Part shown: piece after piece, positions 7,535-15,958 of the stretch
How positions within the stretch are numbered: position 1 is the stretch's first letter
How the letters are laid out: every line of letters begins with the position of its first letter
Assembly (NCBI GenBank): GCA_045801465.1
Contig: JBJMSU010000005.1
Location: forward strand, 1 to 25,005
Origin: DATFWC01 sp045801465
Lineage (GTDB): Bacteria; Pseudomonadota; Alphaproteobacteria; Rhizobiales; Xanthobacteraceae
Length of the DNA: 25,005 nt
Reading direction: 5' to 3'
Program-made: the position numbers and the translations under genes
Notes under the pieces: generated by a model
Seen by the model: only the letters and a program-made list of their open reading frames with translations
The model's database searches: none
Told to the model about the DNA's origin: nothing

Positions 7535-9634
7535 ATGCGCCCGCCCCTGCTCAATCCTTTATTCAGCACGGTGAGGATGCTGCCGGGCGTCGGCCCGAAG
7601 GTGGAGAAGCTTTATGCACGTCTGCTCGGTCGCGACGACGCGCCGCGCCTCGTCGATCTCCTGTTCCATCTGCCGACCGGCGTCATCGACCGGCGCGCAC
7701 GTCCCAAGCTGCGGGACGTTCCCTTCGACAGCGTCGTCACGGTCGCCGTCACCGTCGACCGGCACCGCGCGCCGCCGCCGGGCCGCTCGCGCGCGCCCTA
7801 TCACGTCTACACCAGCGACGAGACCGGCGACCTCACGCTCGTCTATTTCAATGCGCGCAAGGACTACCTGCAAAACTTGCTTCCGGTCGGCGAGCGCCGC
7901 TACGTGTCGGGCACGGTCGCGCTCTATGACGGCATGCTGCAGATGGTGCATCCCGACCGCGTGGTCTCGGAGGCCGATCTCGCCAAGCTGCCGCTCCTCG
8001 ATCCGGTTTACCCGCTGACCGAAGGCTTGAGCTCCTACCAGGTCGGCCGCGCCGTCGGTGCCGCGCTGGGCAAGCTGCCGGCGCTGCCCGAGTGGCAGGA
8101 GCCGTCCTGGCTGACGGCGCGCGGCTTTCCGCCGTTTGCCGAAGCGCTGAACCGGCTGCATCGGCCGGAGCAGCCGGAAGACCTGACACCCGAGAGACCG
8201 GCCTGGTCGCGTCTGGCGTATGACGAATTCCTCGCCGGACAGCTCGCACTCGCCCTCGTGCGCGCGCACCTGCGCCGCCAGGCGGGCCGGCGCAGCGCCG
8301 GCGACGGCCACCTGCGCACGCGGATTCTCAAGGCCCTGCCCTATTCGCTCACGCCGTCGCAGCGCCGCGCCGTCGACGACATCGTCGCCGATCTCGGGGA
8401 ACCGCAACGCATGGTGCGGCTGCTGCAAGGGGACGTCGGCGCCGGCAAGACCGTGGTGGCGCTTCTGGCGGCTGCCGCCGTCATCGAGGTGGAACGCCAA
8501 GCCGCCATGATGGCGCCGACGGAAATCCTGGCGCGGCAGCACTACGCGACCATCGCGCCGCTCGCCGAAGCCGCCGGCATCCGGCTCGCCATCCTCACCG
8601 GCCGCGAGCGCGGGCGCGAGCGAGGAGACACGCTGGCGCGGCTTGCCGCCGGAGACCTCGATCTCCTGATCGGCACCCATGCGCTGTTCCAGGAGGACGT
8701 CGCCTTCCACAGCCTCGCGCTTGCGGTCGTTGACGAGCAGCACCGGTTCGGCGTGCACCAGCGCCTGGCGCTGACCCGCAAGGGCGAGGCGGTCGACGTG
8801 CTGGTGATGACCGCAACGCCGATCCCACGCACCCTTGTGCTCACCTATTTTGGTGACATGGACGTGTCGGAATTACGCGAGAAGCCGGCCGGCCGAAAGC
8901 CCGTCGACACCCGCACGATTCCGCTCGGCCGGCTCGCCGAGGTGGTGGACGCCGTGGGGCGCGCCCTGAGCGAGGGCCGCCGGGTCTACTGGGTGTGTCC
9001 GCTGGTCGCCGAGTCGGAAACGACCGATCTCGCCGCCGCAGAAGAGCGGTTCTCCGTGCTCAAAGGTCGGTTCGGCGACCACGTCGATCTCGTCCACGGC
9101 CGCATGAAGGGGGCCGACAAGGACGCCGCCATGGCCCGGTTCGCCACCGGTGCGACGCGGCTCCTGGTGGCGACGACGGTCATCGAGGTCGGCGTCGACG
9201 TGCCGGAAGCGAGCGTCATGGTGATCGAGCATGCGGAGCGCTTCGGCCTTGCCCAGCTCCACCAGCTGCGTGGCCGCATCGGCCGCGGGGCCGAACGCTC
9301 GATCTGCCTGCTCGTCTACAAGCCGCCGCTCGGCGAGTTCGCCAAGGCGCGGCTCGCCGTCTTGCGCGACACCGAAGACGGCTTCCGCATCGCCGAGGAG
9401 GATTTACGGCTGCGCGGCGAAGGCGACGTGCTCGGCACGCGCCAGAGCGGCATGCCCGGATTCCGGCTCGCCCGCATCGAGGTGCATCGCGACCTGATCG
9501 AGGCGGCGCGCGACGATGCCGCCCTCATCCTGGCGCGCGATCCCACCCTGACGACGCCGCGCGGCGAGGCGCTGCGCCACCTGCTCTATCTGTTCGAGCG
9601 CGACGAGGCGATCAGATTGCTGCGGGCGGGGTGA
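7535..9634 (+). CDS. recG: ATP-dependent DNA helicase RecG
   Basis: A 699-residue helicase that reverses stalled replication forks and processes branched recombination intermediates. The amino-terminal helix-hairpin-helix-like GVGPK (about 17-21) leads into the wedge (OB-fold) domain (about 50-150). The helicase core has Walker A GDVGAGKT (299-306), motif II DEQH in VVDEQHRFGV (400-403), ATPIPRTL and motif VI QLRGRIGR. The distal EEDLRLRGEGDVLGTRQSG segment is typical of RecG. The length matches the family (690-700). The ATG at 7535 overlaps a GTG at 7532; the ribosome binding site is poor. It follows the lpxO-like gene in the same direction after 76 bases. Confidence 0.97.
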   Translation: MRPPLLNPLFSTVRMLPGVGPKVEKLYARLLGRDDAPRLVDLLFHLPTGVIDRRARPKLRDVPFDSVVTVAVTVDRHRAPPPGRSRAPYHVYTSDETGDLTLVYFNARKDYLQNLLPVGERRYVSGTVALYDGMLQMVHPDRVVSEADLAKLPLLDPVYPLTEGLSSYQVGRAVGAALGKLPALPEWQEPSWLTARGFPPFAEALNRLHRPEQPEDLTPERPAWSRLAYDEFLAGQLALALVRAHLRRQAGRRSAGDGHLRTRILKALPYSLTPSQRRAVDDIVADLGEPQRMVRLLQGDVGAGKTVVALLAAAAVIEVERQAAMMAPTEILARQHYATIAPLAEAAGIRLAILTGRERGRERGDTLARLAAGDLDLLIGTHALFQEDVAFHSLALAVVDEQHRFGVHQRLALTRKGEAVDVLVMTATPIPRTLVLTYFGDMDVSELREKPAGRKPVDTRTIPLGRLAEVVDAVGRALSEGRRVYWVCPLVAESETTDLAAAEERFSVLKGRFGDHVDLVHGRMKGADKDAAMARFATGATRLLVATTVIEVGVDVPEASVMVIEHAERFGLAQLHQLRGRIGRGAERSICLLVYKPPLGEFAKARLAVLRDTEDGFRIAEEDLRLRGEGDVLGTRQSGMPGFRLARIEVHRDLIEAARDDAALILARDPTLTTPRGEALRHLLYLFERDEAIRLLRAG

Positions 9635-9649
9635 GGAAAGCGAATGGTG

Positions 9650-9730
9650 CGTGGCGAATGGCGAATGGAAAGAAAGGGCGCGACGTGGCCCAAATCACCA
9701 CTCGCTATTCGCCATTCGCTATTCGCCACT
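9650..9730. repeat. Imperfect inverted repeat of GCGAATGGC/GCGAATAGC units
   Basis: Left arm CGTGGCGAATGGCGAATGG (9650-9668) and the reverse complement of 9712-9730 agree at 17 of 19 positions. Extra units extend to about 9640 on the left and 9735 on the right. It uses the same 9-base words as the repeat at 6404-6462. It lies between the convergent stops of recG and the TerB-like gene. Confidence 0.75.
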
Positions 9731-9733
9731 CGC

Positions 9734-10249
9734 CTAAGCGGGCGCGAGGCCGACCCGCTGCTGCAGGACTTCGAGCGCCGCGGTCTGGCCGTGCGACGGC
9801 CCGTCGATCCGCGCGATCTTCTCCACCATGGCGACGAGCTCGCGCCGTTCGTCGGCGGTGAGCCGCTTGTTGAAGACGTCTGCGAACAGTCCCACCGCTT
9901 CATCGAAGCTCTCCGCGCAGCTTGCAACGAAGCGTGCCTGCGTCAGGCGCTCGATCAGATCCGCATCGAAGCCGAACACGACGCGCATGGTCTCCTCGAT
10001 CGCCGAAAATTGCGCGCGGGTCGGATCGCTGCCGCGAGGGATCAGCAGCATCAGAACGAGGGCCGCCTCGCGCGGATCATCGATGGCGCGTAACGGTGCG
10101 GTGCGCTCCGAGGTGCGCGCCTTGGCGCGCCGGGCCTCCTCCTTGCGTCGCGCCGACACCTCGCGGAAATGATCCACGCCGCCCATGCGGACGAACCAGT
10201 AGATCAGCCAAAAGGCCAGAGTGCTCACGAGGAGGACGACGATCGGCAT
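9734..10249 (-). CDS. TerB-like (tellurite-resistance-type) domain protein with one membrane anchor
   Basis: A 171-residue protein with one amino-terminal membrane segment (about 3-20), a basic linker rich in R/K/E (31-47) and a helical carboxy-terminal domain (about 55-168). The helical part (DDPREAALVLMLLI, LTADERRELVAMVEKIARIDG) resembles the TerB/DjlA-like all-helical fold, whose members may sense metal or membrane state. The function of this branch is unknown. The ATG at 10249 lacks a strong ribosome binding site. Its stop is reached inside the right end of the 9650-9730 repeat. It lies downstream of the DUF502 gene with a 126-base gap, so it may have its own promoter. The TerB assignment is by pattern and is moderate. 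Confidence 0.7.
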   Translation of the reverse strand: MPIVVLLVSTLAFWLIYWFVRMGGVDHFREVSARRKEEARRAKARTSERTAPLRAIDDPREAALVLMLLIPRGSDPTRAQFSAIEETMRVVFGFDADLIERLTQARFVASCAESFDEAVGLFADVFNKRLTADERRELVAMVEKIARIDGPSHGQTAALEVLQQRVGLAPA

Positions 10250-10375
10250 GCCGGAGGCCCGCTTGCGACGGATCCCAGTTTACCCGACCGAACGTAAGAA
10301 CATGCTTACTGGCGTTCGCAGCCGTGCCCTGGCCGAAGATACGATCCGTTAGCCATCCGGGTCGACGAGAGCGGG

Positions 10376-11134
10376 CTACTTCGCCGTGCTGACCGCGCGA
10401 GCGCTTTGAGCGACGCGGGCGGTCTCGGCGAGCGAGGCGAGCTTCTTCTGCGGGTCGCCGTCGGGCTGGATCATGCCGGCCGTCATGATCAGCTTGGCAG
10501 CCGATTCCACCGGGATGTCGAGTTCGATGATCTCGCGCCGCGGCACATAGAAGAAGAACCCGGTGGTCGGATTGGGGGTGCACGGCATGAACACCGAAAC
10601 GTGCTCCTCCTGGGTCGGCAGCTGCGCGGTGATGTCGGAGCCGGGCGGCGTCGACAGGAAGACCAGCGACCACATGCCGGGCGCCGGGAACTCGACCAGG
10701 CCGACCTTGCGGAAGGTCGAACCCGATTTGGAGAACAAGGTCTCGAACACCTGCTTGAGGCCGCGATAAATCGGCCGCACGATCGGCATCCGCCCGAGGA
10801 TCATCTCTCCCGCCTCGACCAGCGTGCGCCCGACCAGGTTGGCGGTGAGGAAGCCGAGCAGCGTCAGGGCCACGAAAGCGATGATGAGGCCGAAGCCGGG
10901 AATCTTGACCGGCAGATAGGTCTCGGGCCGGTAAGCCACCGGAATGAACGGGCGGACCAGGTCGTCCACCCACGTCACGAATGACCCGACCAGATAGAGC
11001 GTGATGGCGACCGGCCCGGCGACCACCAGCCCGGTGAGGAAATAGGTGCGGATGCGGCTCCAGATGCCGTGGTGAACAGGCGCCGCCGTGGGAAGCGGCT
11101 CGTCCGGTGCCAGGGTCGGTTGATCGGTTGTCAT
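10376..11134 (-). CDS. DUF502 family inner-membrane protein
   Basis: A 252-residue protein of the DUF502 family, of unknown function. It has a proline-rich cytoplasmic start, two membrane segments (about 32-54 and 78-100), then the conserved signatures GRMPIVRPIYRGLKQVF (about 114-130), VGLVEFPAPGMW and PCTPNPTTGFFFYVP. The ATG at 11134 is preceded by AGCAGGAC, a good ribosome binding site. It is separated from glmS by 78 bases in the same direction and so may be read from the glmUS unit or from its own promoter. The last 20 or so residues are alanine-rich and probably disordered. Confidence 0.9.
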   Translation of the reverse strand: MTTDQPTLAPDEPLPTAAPVHHGIWSRIRTYFLTGLVVAGPVAITLYLVGSFVTWVDDLVRPFIPVAYRPETYLPVKIPGFGLIIAFVALTLLGFLTANLVGRTLVEAGEMILGRMPIVRPIYRGLKQVFETLFSKSGSTFRKVGLVEFPAPGMWSLVFLSTPPGSDITAQLPTQEEHVSVFMPCTPNPTTGFFFYVPRREIIELDIPVESAAKLIMTAGMIQPDGDPQKKLASLAETARVAQSARAVSTAK

Positions 11135-11176
11135 GTCCTGCTGACGCTCACGGGCATTCGCCTCTCAATATATAAG

Positions 11177-11200
11177 GTTCCGTGCATACAAGTTCCGTGC
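11177..11200. repeat. Two 9-bp direct repeats upstream of the DUF502 gene
   Basis: GTTCCGTGC occurs at 11177-11185 and again at 11192-11200, one and a half helical turns apart, in the 78-base gap between glmS and the DUF502 gene. An AT-rich stretch (TATATAAG, about 11169-11176) adjoins it and could serve as a -10-like element for the minus-strand gene. This could be a regulator site; no known regulator is recognised. Confidence 0.35.
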
Positions 11201-11212
11201 CGAGCTTTCGGC

Positions 11213-13039
11213 CTATTCCACCGTGACCGATTTCGCCAGGTTGCGCGGCTGGTCGACGTCGGTGCCCATCAGCACTGCCGTGTGATAGGCCATGAGCTGC
11301 ACGGGAATCGCATAGACAAGCGGCGTAACCGTGGCCGGCATTTCCGGCAGCGTCAGGGTCAGGAGCGACTCCACCGCCGCCTCGCGGGCGCCTTTCGGGT
11401 CGGTCACGAGGATGATGCGCCCGCCGCGCGCCGCCACTTCCTGCATGTTGGACACAGTCTTTTCGAATACGCGATCGTAGGGCGCGATCACGATGACCGG
11501 CATGGTCTCGTCGATCAGGGCAATCGGGCCGTGCTTCAATTCGCCGCCGGCATAGCCTTCGGCGTGGATGTAGGAGATTTCCTTGAGCTTCAGCGCCCCT
11601 TCCAGCGCCAGCGGGAAGCTCGTCCCGCGGCCGAGATAGAGGACGTCGCGGGTCTTGGACAGGCGATGCGCCAGGCGCTCGATCTCCGGCTCGAGGCGGA
11701 GCGCTGCGTTCATCAGCCGCGGCACCTCGATCAGCGCGCGCACGAGCTTGCGCTCATCCTCGTTCGACAGCGTGCCGCGCGCCAGACCGGCGGCGATCGC
11801 CAGGCAGGCAAGCGTCGCCAGCTGGCAGGTGAACGCCTTGGTGGAGGCAACGCCGATCTCCGGTCCGGCCAGCGTCGGCATCACCACGTCGCTCTCCCGG
11901 GCGATGGTCGAGCCTTGCGCGTTGATGACCGAGAGGATGTGCTGCTTGGCGGCGCGGGCGTAGCGCAGCGACGCCAGAGTGTCCGCCGTCTCGCCCGACT
12001 GCGAGACGAAGATCGCCAGATCGCCGGGATTGAGCGGCGCTTCGCGGTAGCGGAACTCGGAGGCGATGTCGATCTCGACCGGAATGCGGGCGAACCGTTC
12101 GAACCAGTATTTGCCGACCAGGCCGGCGTAGTACGCCGTGCCGCAGGCGGAAATCGAAATGCGCTGCAGCGCTCGCCAGTCGAACGGCAGTTCCGCCGGC
12201 AAGCGCACCCGCTCCTGCGACATGTCGAGATAGTGCGCCAGCGTATGGCCGACGACCTCCGGCTGCTCGTGGATTTCCTTGGCCATGAAGTGGCGGTGGT
12301 TGCCCTTGTCGACCAGGAAGGCGGACGCGCTTGATTTCAACACCTCGCGTTTTACCGGCCGGCCTTCGCCGTCGCGGATTTCGACGCCGCCATGGCGCAC
12401 CACGGCCCAGTCGCCGTCCTCGAGATAGCTGATCGTGTCGGTGAACGGGGCGAGCGCGATAGCGTCGGAGCCCACATACATTTCGCCCGTGCCGTAGCCG
12501 ATCGCCAGCGGCGGGCCATTGCGCGCGCCGATGATGAGATCGTCCTCGCCGGCGAACAGGAAGGCCAGTGCGAACGCCCCGCGCAGACGCGGCAGCACTG
12601 CCTTGACGGCCTCGATCGGCGGCCGGCCTTGCTTCATCTCTTCGGTCACGAGGTGGGCGACGACCTCGGTGTCGGTCTCGGTCCGGAACTCGGCGCCCTT
12701 AGTCTCGAGTTCCGCGCGCAGCTCGGCGAAGTTCTCGATGATGCCATTATGGACGACGGCCACGCGCTCGGTCGCGTGCGGATGGGCGTTGACCTCGTTC
12801 GGTCGCCCATGGGTCGCCCAGCGGGTGTGGCCGATGCCGATGGTGCCGCGCAACGGCTCGCGTTCCAGGCGGCTCTGGAGGTTTTTCAGCTTCCCCTCGG
12901 CGCGCTGCCGCGTCAGCACGCCACCTTCCAGTGTGGCAACGCCGGCAGAATCGTAGCCGCGGTATTCCAGCCGCTTGAGCGCGTCGACCAACTGGCCGGC
13001 CACCGGCTCGGTCCCCAGGATTCCGACGATTCCACACAT
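11213..13039 (-). CDS. glmS: Glutamine--fructose-6-phosphate aminotransferase GlmS
   Basis: A 608-residue enzyme that makes glucosamine-6-phosphate from fructose-6-phosphate and glutamine, the entry step of amino-sugar and peptidoglycan synthesis. The start MCGIVGILG places the catalytic cysteine directly after Met, as needed for amino-terminal processing. The glutaminase domain (to about 220) contains GIGHTRWATHG and is followed by two SIS sugar-isomerase domains. The carboxy end NLAKSVTVE is the conserved lid. The ATG at 13039 is preceded by GGGGAGCG; a TTG one codon earlier is not needed. It lies 109 bases downstream of glmU. The upstream gap is too short and unstructured for a glmS ribozyme, which is not expected in this group. 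Confidence 0.97.
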   Translation of the reverse strand: MCGIVGILGTEPVAGQLVDALKRLEYRGYDSAGVATLEGGVLTRQRAEGKLKNLQSRLEREPLRGTIGIGHTRWATHGRPNEVNAHPHATERVAVVHNGIIENFAELRAELETKGAEFRTETDTEVVAHLVTEEMKQGRPPIEAVKAVLPRLRGAFALAFLFAGEDDLIIGARNGPPLAIGYGTGEMYVGSDAIALAPFTDTISYLEDGDWAVVRHGGVEIRDGEGRPVKREVLKSSASAFLVDKGNHRHFMAKEIHEQPEVVGHTLAHYLDMSQERVRLPAELPFDWRALQRISISACGTAYYAGLVGKYWFERFARIPVEIDIASEFRYREAPLNPGDLAIFVSQSGETADTLASLRYARAAKQHILSVINAQGSTIARESDVVMPTLAGPEIGVASTKAFTCQLATLACLAIAAGLARGTLSNEDERKLVRALIEVPRLMNAALRLEPEIERLAHRLSKTRDVLYLGRGTSFPLALEGALKLKEISYIHAEGYAGGELKHGPIALIDETMPVIVIAPYDRVFEKTVSNMQEVAARGGRIILVTDPKGAREAAVESLLTLTLPEMPATVTPLVYAIPVQLMAYHTAVLMGTDVDQPRNLAKSVTVE

Positions 13040-13148
13040 CAAACGCTCCCCAAAGCGCCTTGCCGCAGCTCAGCTCTCAGACCAGGGACGGCATTCATCT
13101 CGTTGTTCCATCAGTATTTAAGTTGAGGTTCATGGACGCCATGATGGC

Positions 13149-14513
13149 TTAGTCGGCGGCGTGCGCCGGCTTTTTCTTGCCCGCGGACTTCATCTGAAGC
13201 AAGCGGGAGGCCCTGTTCTCCTTAACGACTTGCCGCCCGCGCGCGATGGCGAGCGCATCGGCCGGGACCTCATGGGTGATCACGGAGCCGGTCGCCACAT
13301 AGGCGCCCGCCCCGACGGTCACCGGCGCCACCAAGGACGAGTTGGAGCCGATGAAAGCCCCCTTGCCGATCTCGGTCTGGTGCTTGGCTACCCCGTCGTA
13401 GTTGCAAAAAATCGTGCCGGCGCCGATGTTGGCGCCCTCGCCGACCCGGCCATCGCCGAGATAGGCCAAATGATTGGCCTTGGCGCCGGCCTCGATCACC
13501 ACCGCCTTCACCTCGACGAAATTGCCGATATGGACGTCCTCGCCGAGGTCGGCGCCCGGCCGCAGCCGGGCAAACGGCCCGACCCGCGCCCCCTTGCCGA
13601 TATGGGCGCCTTCGATATGCGAGAACGAACGGATCACCGCGCCCTCCTCGACCACCACCCCTTCCCCGAACACCACATAGGGCTCGATCACCACGTCGGG
13701 CGCGAGCCGGGTGTCGGCGCAGAGAAACACCGTCTCCGGCGCCACCATGGTGACGCCGGCGTCGAGCCATTGCTGGCGCAGGCGGCGCTGCAGCACCGCT
13801 TCGGCTTCGGCGAGCTGCGCCTGCGTATTGATTCCCCGCACTTCGTCCTCCTCGGTTTCGATCGCCACCACGCTCGAGCCCATGGCCCGCGCGATTTCGA
13901 CCGCGTCGGTCAAATAAAACTCAGACTTGGCGTTGCGGTCCCCGATTCGCTCGAGAATGGCCTTCGCCCGGCGGCCGTCGAAGGCCATGACGCCGGCATT
14001 GCACAGCGTGAGCATGCGCTCGGCTGGGCTTGCATCCTTCTCCTCGCGAATGGCGCGGAGCTCGCCGTTCTCCACCACCAGCCGGCCGTAGCCAGTGGGA
14101 TCCACCGGCCGGAATCCGAGCACCGCCACGGCTGCTCCCGCCGCCACTGCGCCACGCAGCCGTTCAAGCGTTGCCGTCGTGATCAGCGGCGTATCGGCGA
14201 AAACGACAAGGATGTCGTCGGCCGGGCGCGCCAACGCGTCGCCTGCGGCCAGCACGGCATGCGCGGTACCGCGCCGCTCTGCCTGGACGAACACCTCGGC
14301 GCCGGGAACCTGCCGTCGTACGGCGGCCGCAACATCCTCCCGCCCCGGCCCGATCACCACGGCGACGCGTCCGCCGGCCTGCCCAACCGCTGCCAGCACG
14401 TGCCCAATCAAAGGCCGGCCGGCCATCGTATGCAGCACCTTCGGCCGGCTCGAACGCATGCGGGTCCCCTCGCCGGCTGCGAGCACGACCGTGAGGGATG
14501 TCCGTTCGTCCAT
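13149..14513 (-). CDS. glmU: Bifunctional N-acetylglucosamine-1-phosphate uridyltransferase / glucosamine-1-phosphate acetyltransferase GlmU
   Basis: A 454-residue enzyme catalysing the last two steps to UDP-GlcNAc. The amino-terminal pyrophosphorylase domain begins with VVLAAGEGTRMRSSRPKVLH (about 8-27), the nucleotide-binding signature. The carboxy-terminal acetyltransferase is a left-handed beta-helix built of hexapeptides (for example IGKGARVGPFARLRPGADL and VGEGANIGAGTIFCNYDG). The length is normal (450-460). The ATG at 14513 was chosen because GGGAG precedes it and the family starts here; the longer frame reaching 14675 adds unrelated residues. It is divergent from the SPOR-like gene and precedes glmS, so UDP-GlcNAc synthesis steps are grouped. 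Confidence 0.97.
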   Translation of the reverse strand: MDERTSLTVVLAAGEGTRMRSSRPKVLHTMAGRPLIGHVLAAVGQAGGRVAVVIGPGREDVAAAVRRQVPGAEVFVQAERRGTAHAVLAAGDALARPADDILVVFADTPLITTATLERLRGAVAAGAAVAVLGFRPVDPTGYGRLVVENGELRAIREEKDASPAERMLTLCNAGVMAFDGRRAKAILERIGDRNAKSEFYLTDAVEIARAMGSSVVAIETEEDEVRGINTQAQLAEAEAVLQRRLRQQWLDAGVTMVAPETVFLCADTRLAPDVVIEPYVVFGEGVVVEEGAVIRSFSHIEGAHIGKGARVGPFARLRPGADLGEDVHIGNFVEVKAVVIEAGAKANHLAYLGDGRVGEGANIGAGTIFCNYDGVAKHQTEIGKGAFIGSNSSLVAPVTVGAGAYVATGSVITHEVPADALAIARGRQVVKENRASRLLQMKSAGKKKPAHAAD

Positions 14514-14649
14514 GGCTGCTCCCGGTCGATGTCTTAAGGCCTGGGCAAAGGTGTGGGCAAGACGCGAGCGTCTTCTCGGGCCGCCGGGGACGAGCCATGC
14601 TGCCGGCTCTGCTAAAGTCCGCCGGTGATTCGGCGCTGAAGAGGCAGAA

Positions 14650-15522
14650 ATGGCGCATCGCGTGCGCAGCACCATCGACTACGACGAGGAGGACACCGGC
14701 GGCTCCGCCGTGGTGCGGTTTTTTGTCTGGGCCGGGCTTGCGGCCATCGCGGTGGGGAGCGTCGCCCTGGCTGCCCAGACGCAAACCGGAGCGGAACGGC
14801 TGGCCCGCCTCGGCGGACACCGGATGGCGGTAGCCAGTCCGATCCAACCCAAGCCGGTCGCGCCTCCGGCGCTGGCTGCTCGCCCCGCCGAGGATATCGA
14901 GCAGCGCCGCCTCGCCGAATCCATCCGCGTCCTCGCCGCCGATCGCGACCGGCTGCTCGCCCGGCTCGAAGCTCTCGAACGCAATCTCGACCTCACCGGG
15001 TCAATTCCGCGCGAGAGCCCTGCCGCGGCGCCTCCGCCGACGCCGGCAACTGCCGATGCGCCGTTGCCGTCCAACTGGTCGCTGGTGCCGAGCACCATGC
15101 CGCAAGGAGCCGGCGTGCCGGCAGCGGCTGTGTCCGGAGCCAATGCACCGGCCGCCGGAGCGGGCGGCGCCGGCACAAGACACGACGCGCGGGGCGCGAC
15201 CGGCTTGGTCGCCGACGAGCAGGCCGTCGAGTCGGTGGCGACCAAGACCGAGTTTGCCATCGATATCGGCGGAGATTCGACTTTCGAAGGGCTGCGCGCG
15301 CTGTGGTCGTCCCTCAAGAGCCGCCACGCCGCCCTGTTCAATGGGTTGCGTCCGGTGGTGGCGGTCCGCGAAGGGGCGAAACCCGGCGCGCTCGAGCTGC
15401 GCCTGGTGATCGGTCCGCTGAGCAATGCCGGCACGGCGGCGCGCTTGTGCGCGACGCTGACAGCGAGCGGATTGCCGTGCCAGCCGACCGTGTTCGATGG
15501 GCAAAGATTCGCGCTGCGGTAA
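14650..15522 (+). CDS. Membrane-anchored protein with coiled coil and SPOR-like carboxy-terminal domain
   Basis: A 290-residue protein with a short acidic cytoplasmic start, one membrane segment (about 21-42), a predicted coiled coil (about 80-113, EDIEQRRLAESIRVL onwards) and a long Ala/Pro/Gly-rich linker (about 118-190). The last 90 residues look like a SPOR-type fold: a first strand FAIDIGG, a helix GLRALWSSLKSRH, then LELRLVIGPLSNAGTAARLC and a Cys-containing end. SPOR domains bind denuded peptidoglycan glycan strands, which would place this part in the periplasm. The Cys pair (about C265 and C274) could form a disulphide. The ATG at 14650 has GAGG seven bases upstream. It is divergent from glmU, in keeping with a wall-related role, but the family assignment is by pattern only. 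Confidence 0.75.
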   Translation: MAHRVRSTIDYDEEDTGGSAVVRFFVWAGLAAIAVGSVALAAQTQTGAERLARLGGHRMAVASPIQPKPVAPPALAARPAEDIEQRRLAESIRVLAADRDRLLARLEALERNLDLTGSIPRESPAAAPPPTPATADAPLPSNWSLVPSTMPQGAGVPAAAVSGANAPAAGAGGAGTRHDARGATGLVADEQAVESVATKTEFAIDIGGDSTFEGLRALWSSLKSRHAALFNGLRPVVAVREGAKPGALELRLVIGPLSNAGTAARLCATLTASGLPCQPTVFDGQRFALR

Positions 15523-15568
15523 CGCCCGTCCCTTGACACGAAGAAAAGCTGACACGCAAGCTTCGCCT

Positions 15569-15958
15569 ATGCCCCCGCTCTTCCTTCCCACTGCGCGACA
15601 GACGAATCTCCTGCTGCTCGTCGGCTTTCTCTCGTTCGGTTATGCGCTCTATTTCCGCTACCTGGTGATCGAGCAATCGACGGTCGGGCTCGCCTGCGAG
15701 GCGGGCTTACAGACTTGGGCGTGCCTGACGCGCCGGATCGTCATCGCCCTGTTCAATCATTCGGCGTTCGGCATCGCGGCAATTGCGGCCGCCGTCCTGA
15801 ACCTGATCCGGCCGTCTGTCCTCCTCTTTGCGCTCGGGCTCGCCGCCGCGGGTTTCGGGCTCGTGCTGTACAATGGCGGGCTCTCGGGCCTTGCGGTCCC
15901 TCTGCTCATTTTGAGCCTAGCGCGTCCCGCAGCCGCAGCAGAGCCGCCGCCACACTGA
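15569..15958 (+). CDS. Small multi-pass membrane protein of unknown function
   Basis: A 129-residue protein with about four membrane segments (about 13-33, 55-72, 73-95 and 98-118) and a short alanine/proline tail. Two cysteines (C44 and C53, in LACEAGLQTWACLTRR) lie close together in a loop between the first two segments and could pair or bind a ligand. It follows the SPOR-like gene after 46 bases and is probably co-transcribed with it. Its 3' end overlaps the 3' end of the convergent ndvC-like gene by 53 bases. I do not recognise the family with confidence; similar small proteins occur in related Hyphomicrobiales next to glmU or ndv genes as far as I recall. The ribosome binding site is weak. 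Confidence 0.72.
   Translation: MPPLFLPTARQTNLLLLVGFLSFGYALYFRYLVIEQSTVGLACEAGLQTWACLTRRIVIALFNHSAFGIAAIAAAVLNLIRPSVLLFALGLAAAGFGLVLYNGGLSGLAVPLLILSLARPAAAAEPPPH

Noticed and set aside
13040..13148. glmS ribozyme or riboswitch upstream of glmS
   Set aside because: The 109-base gap shows no ribozyme-like pseudoknot pattern, and the element is a feature of Gram-positive lineages.
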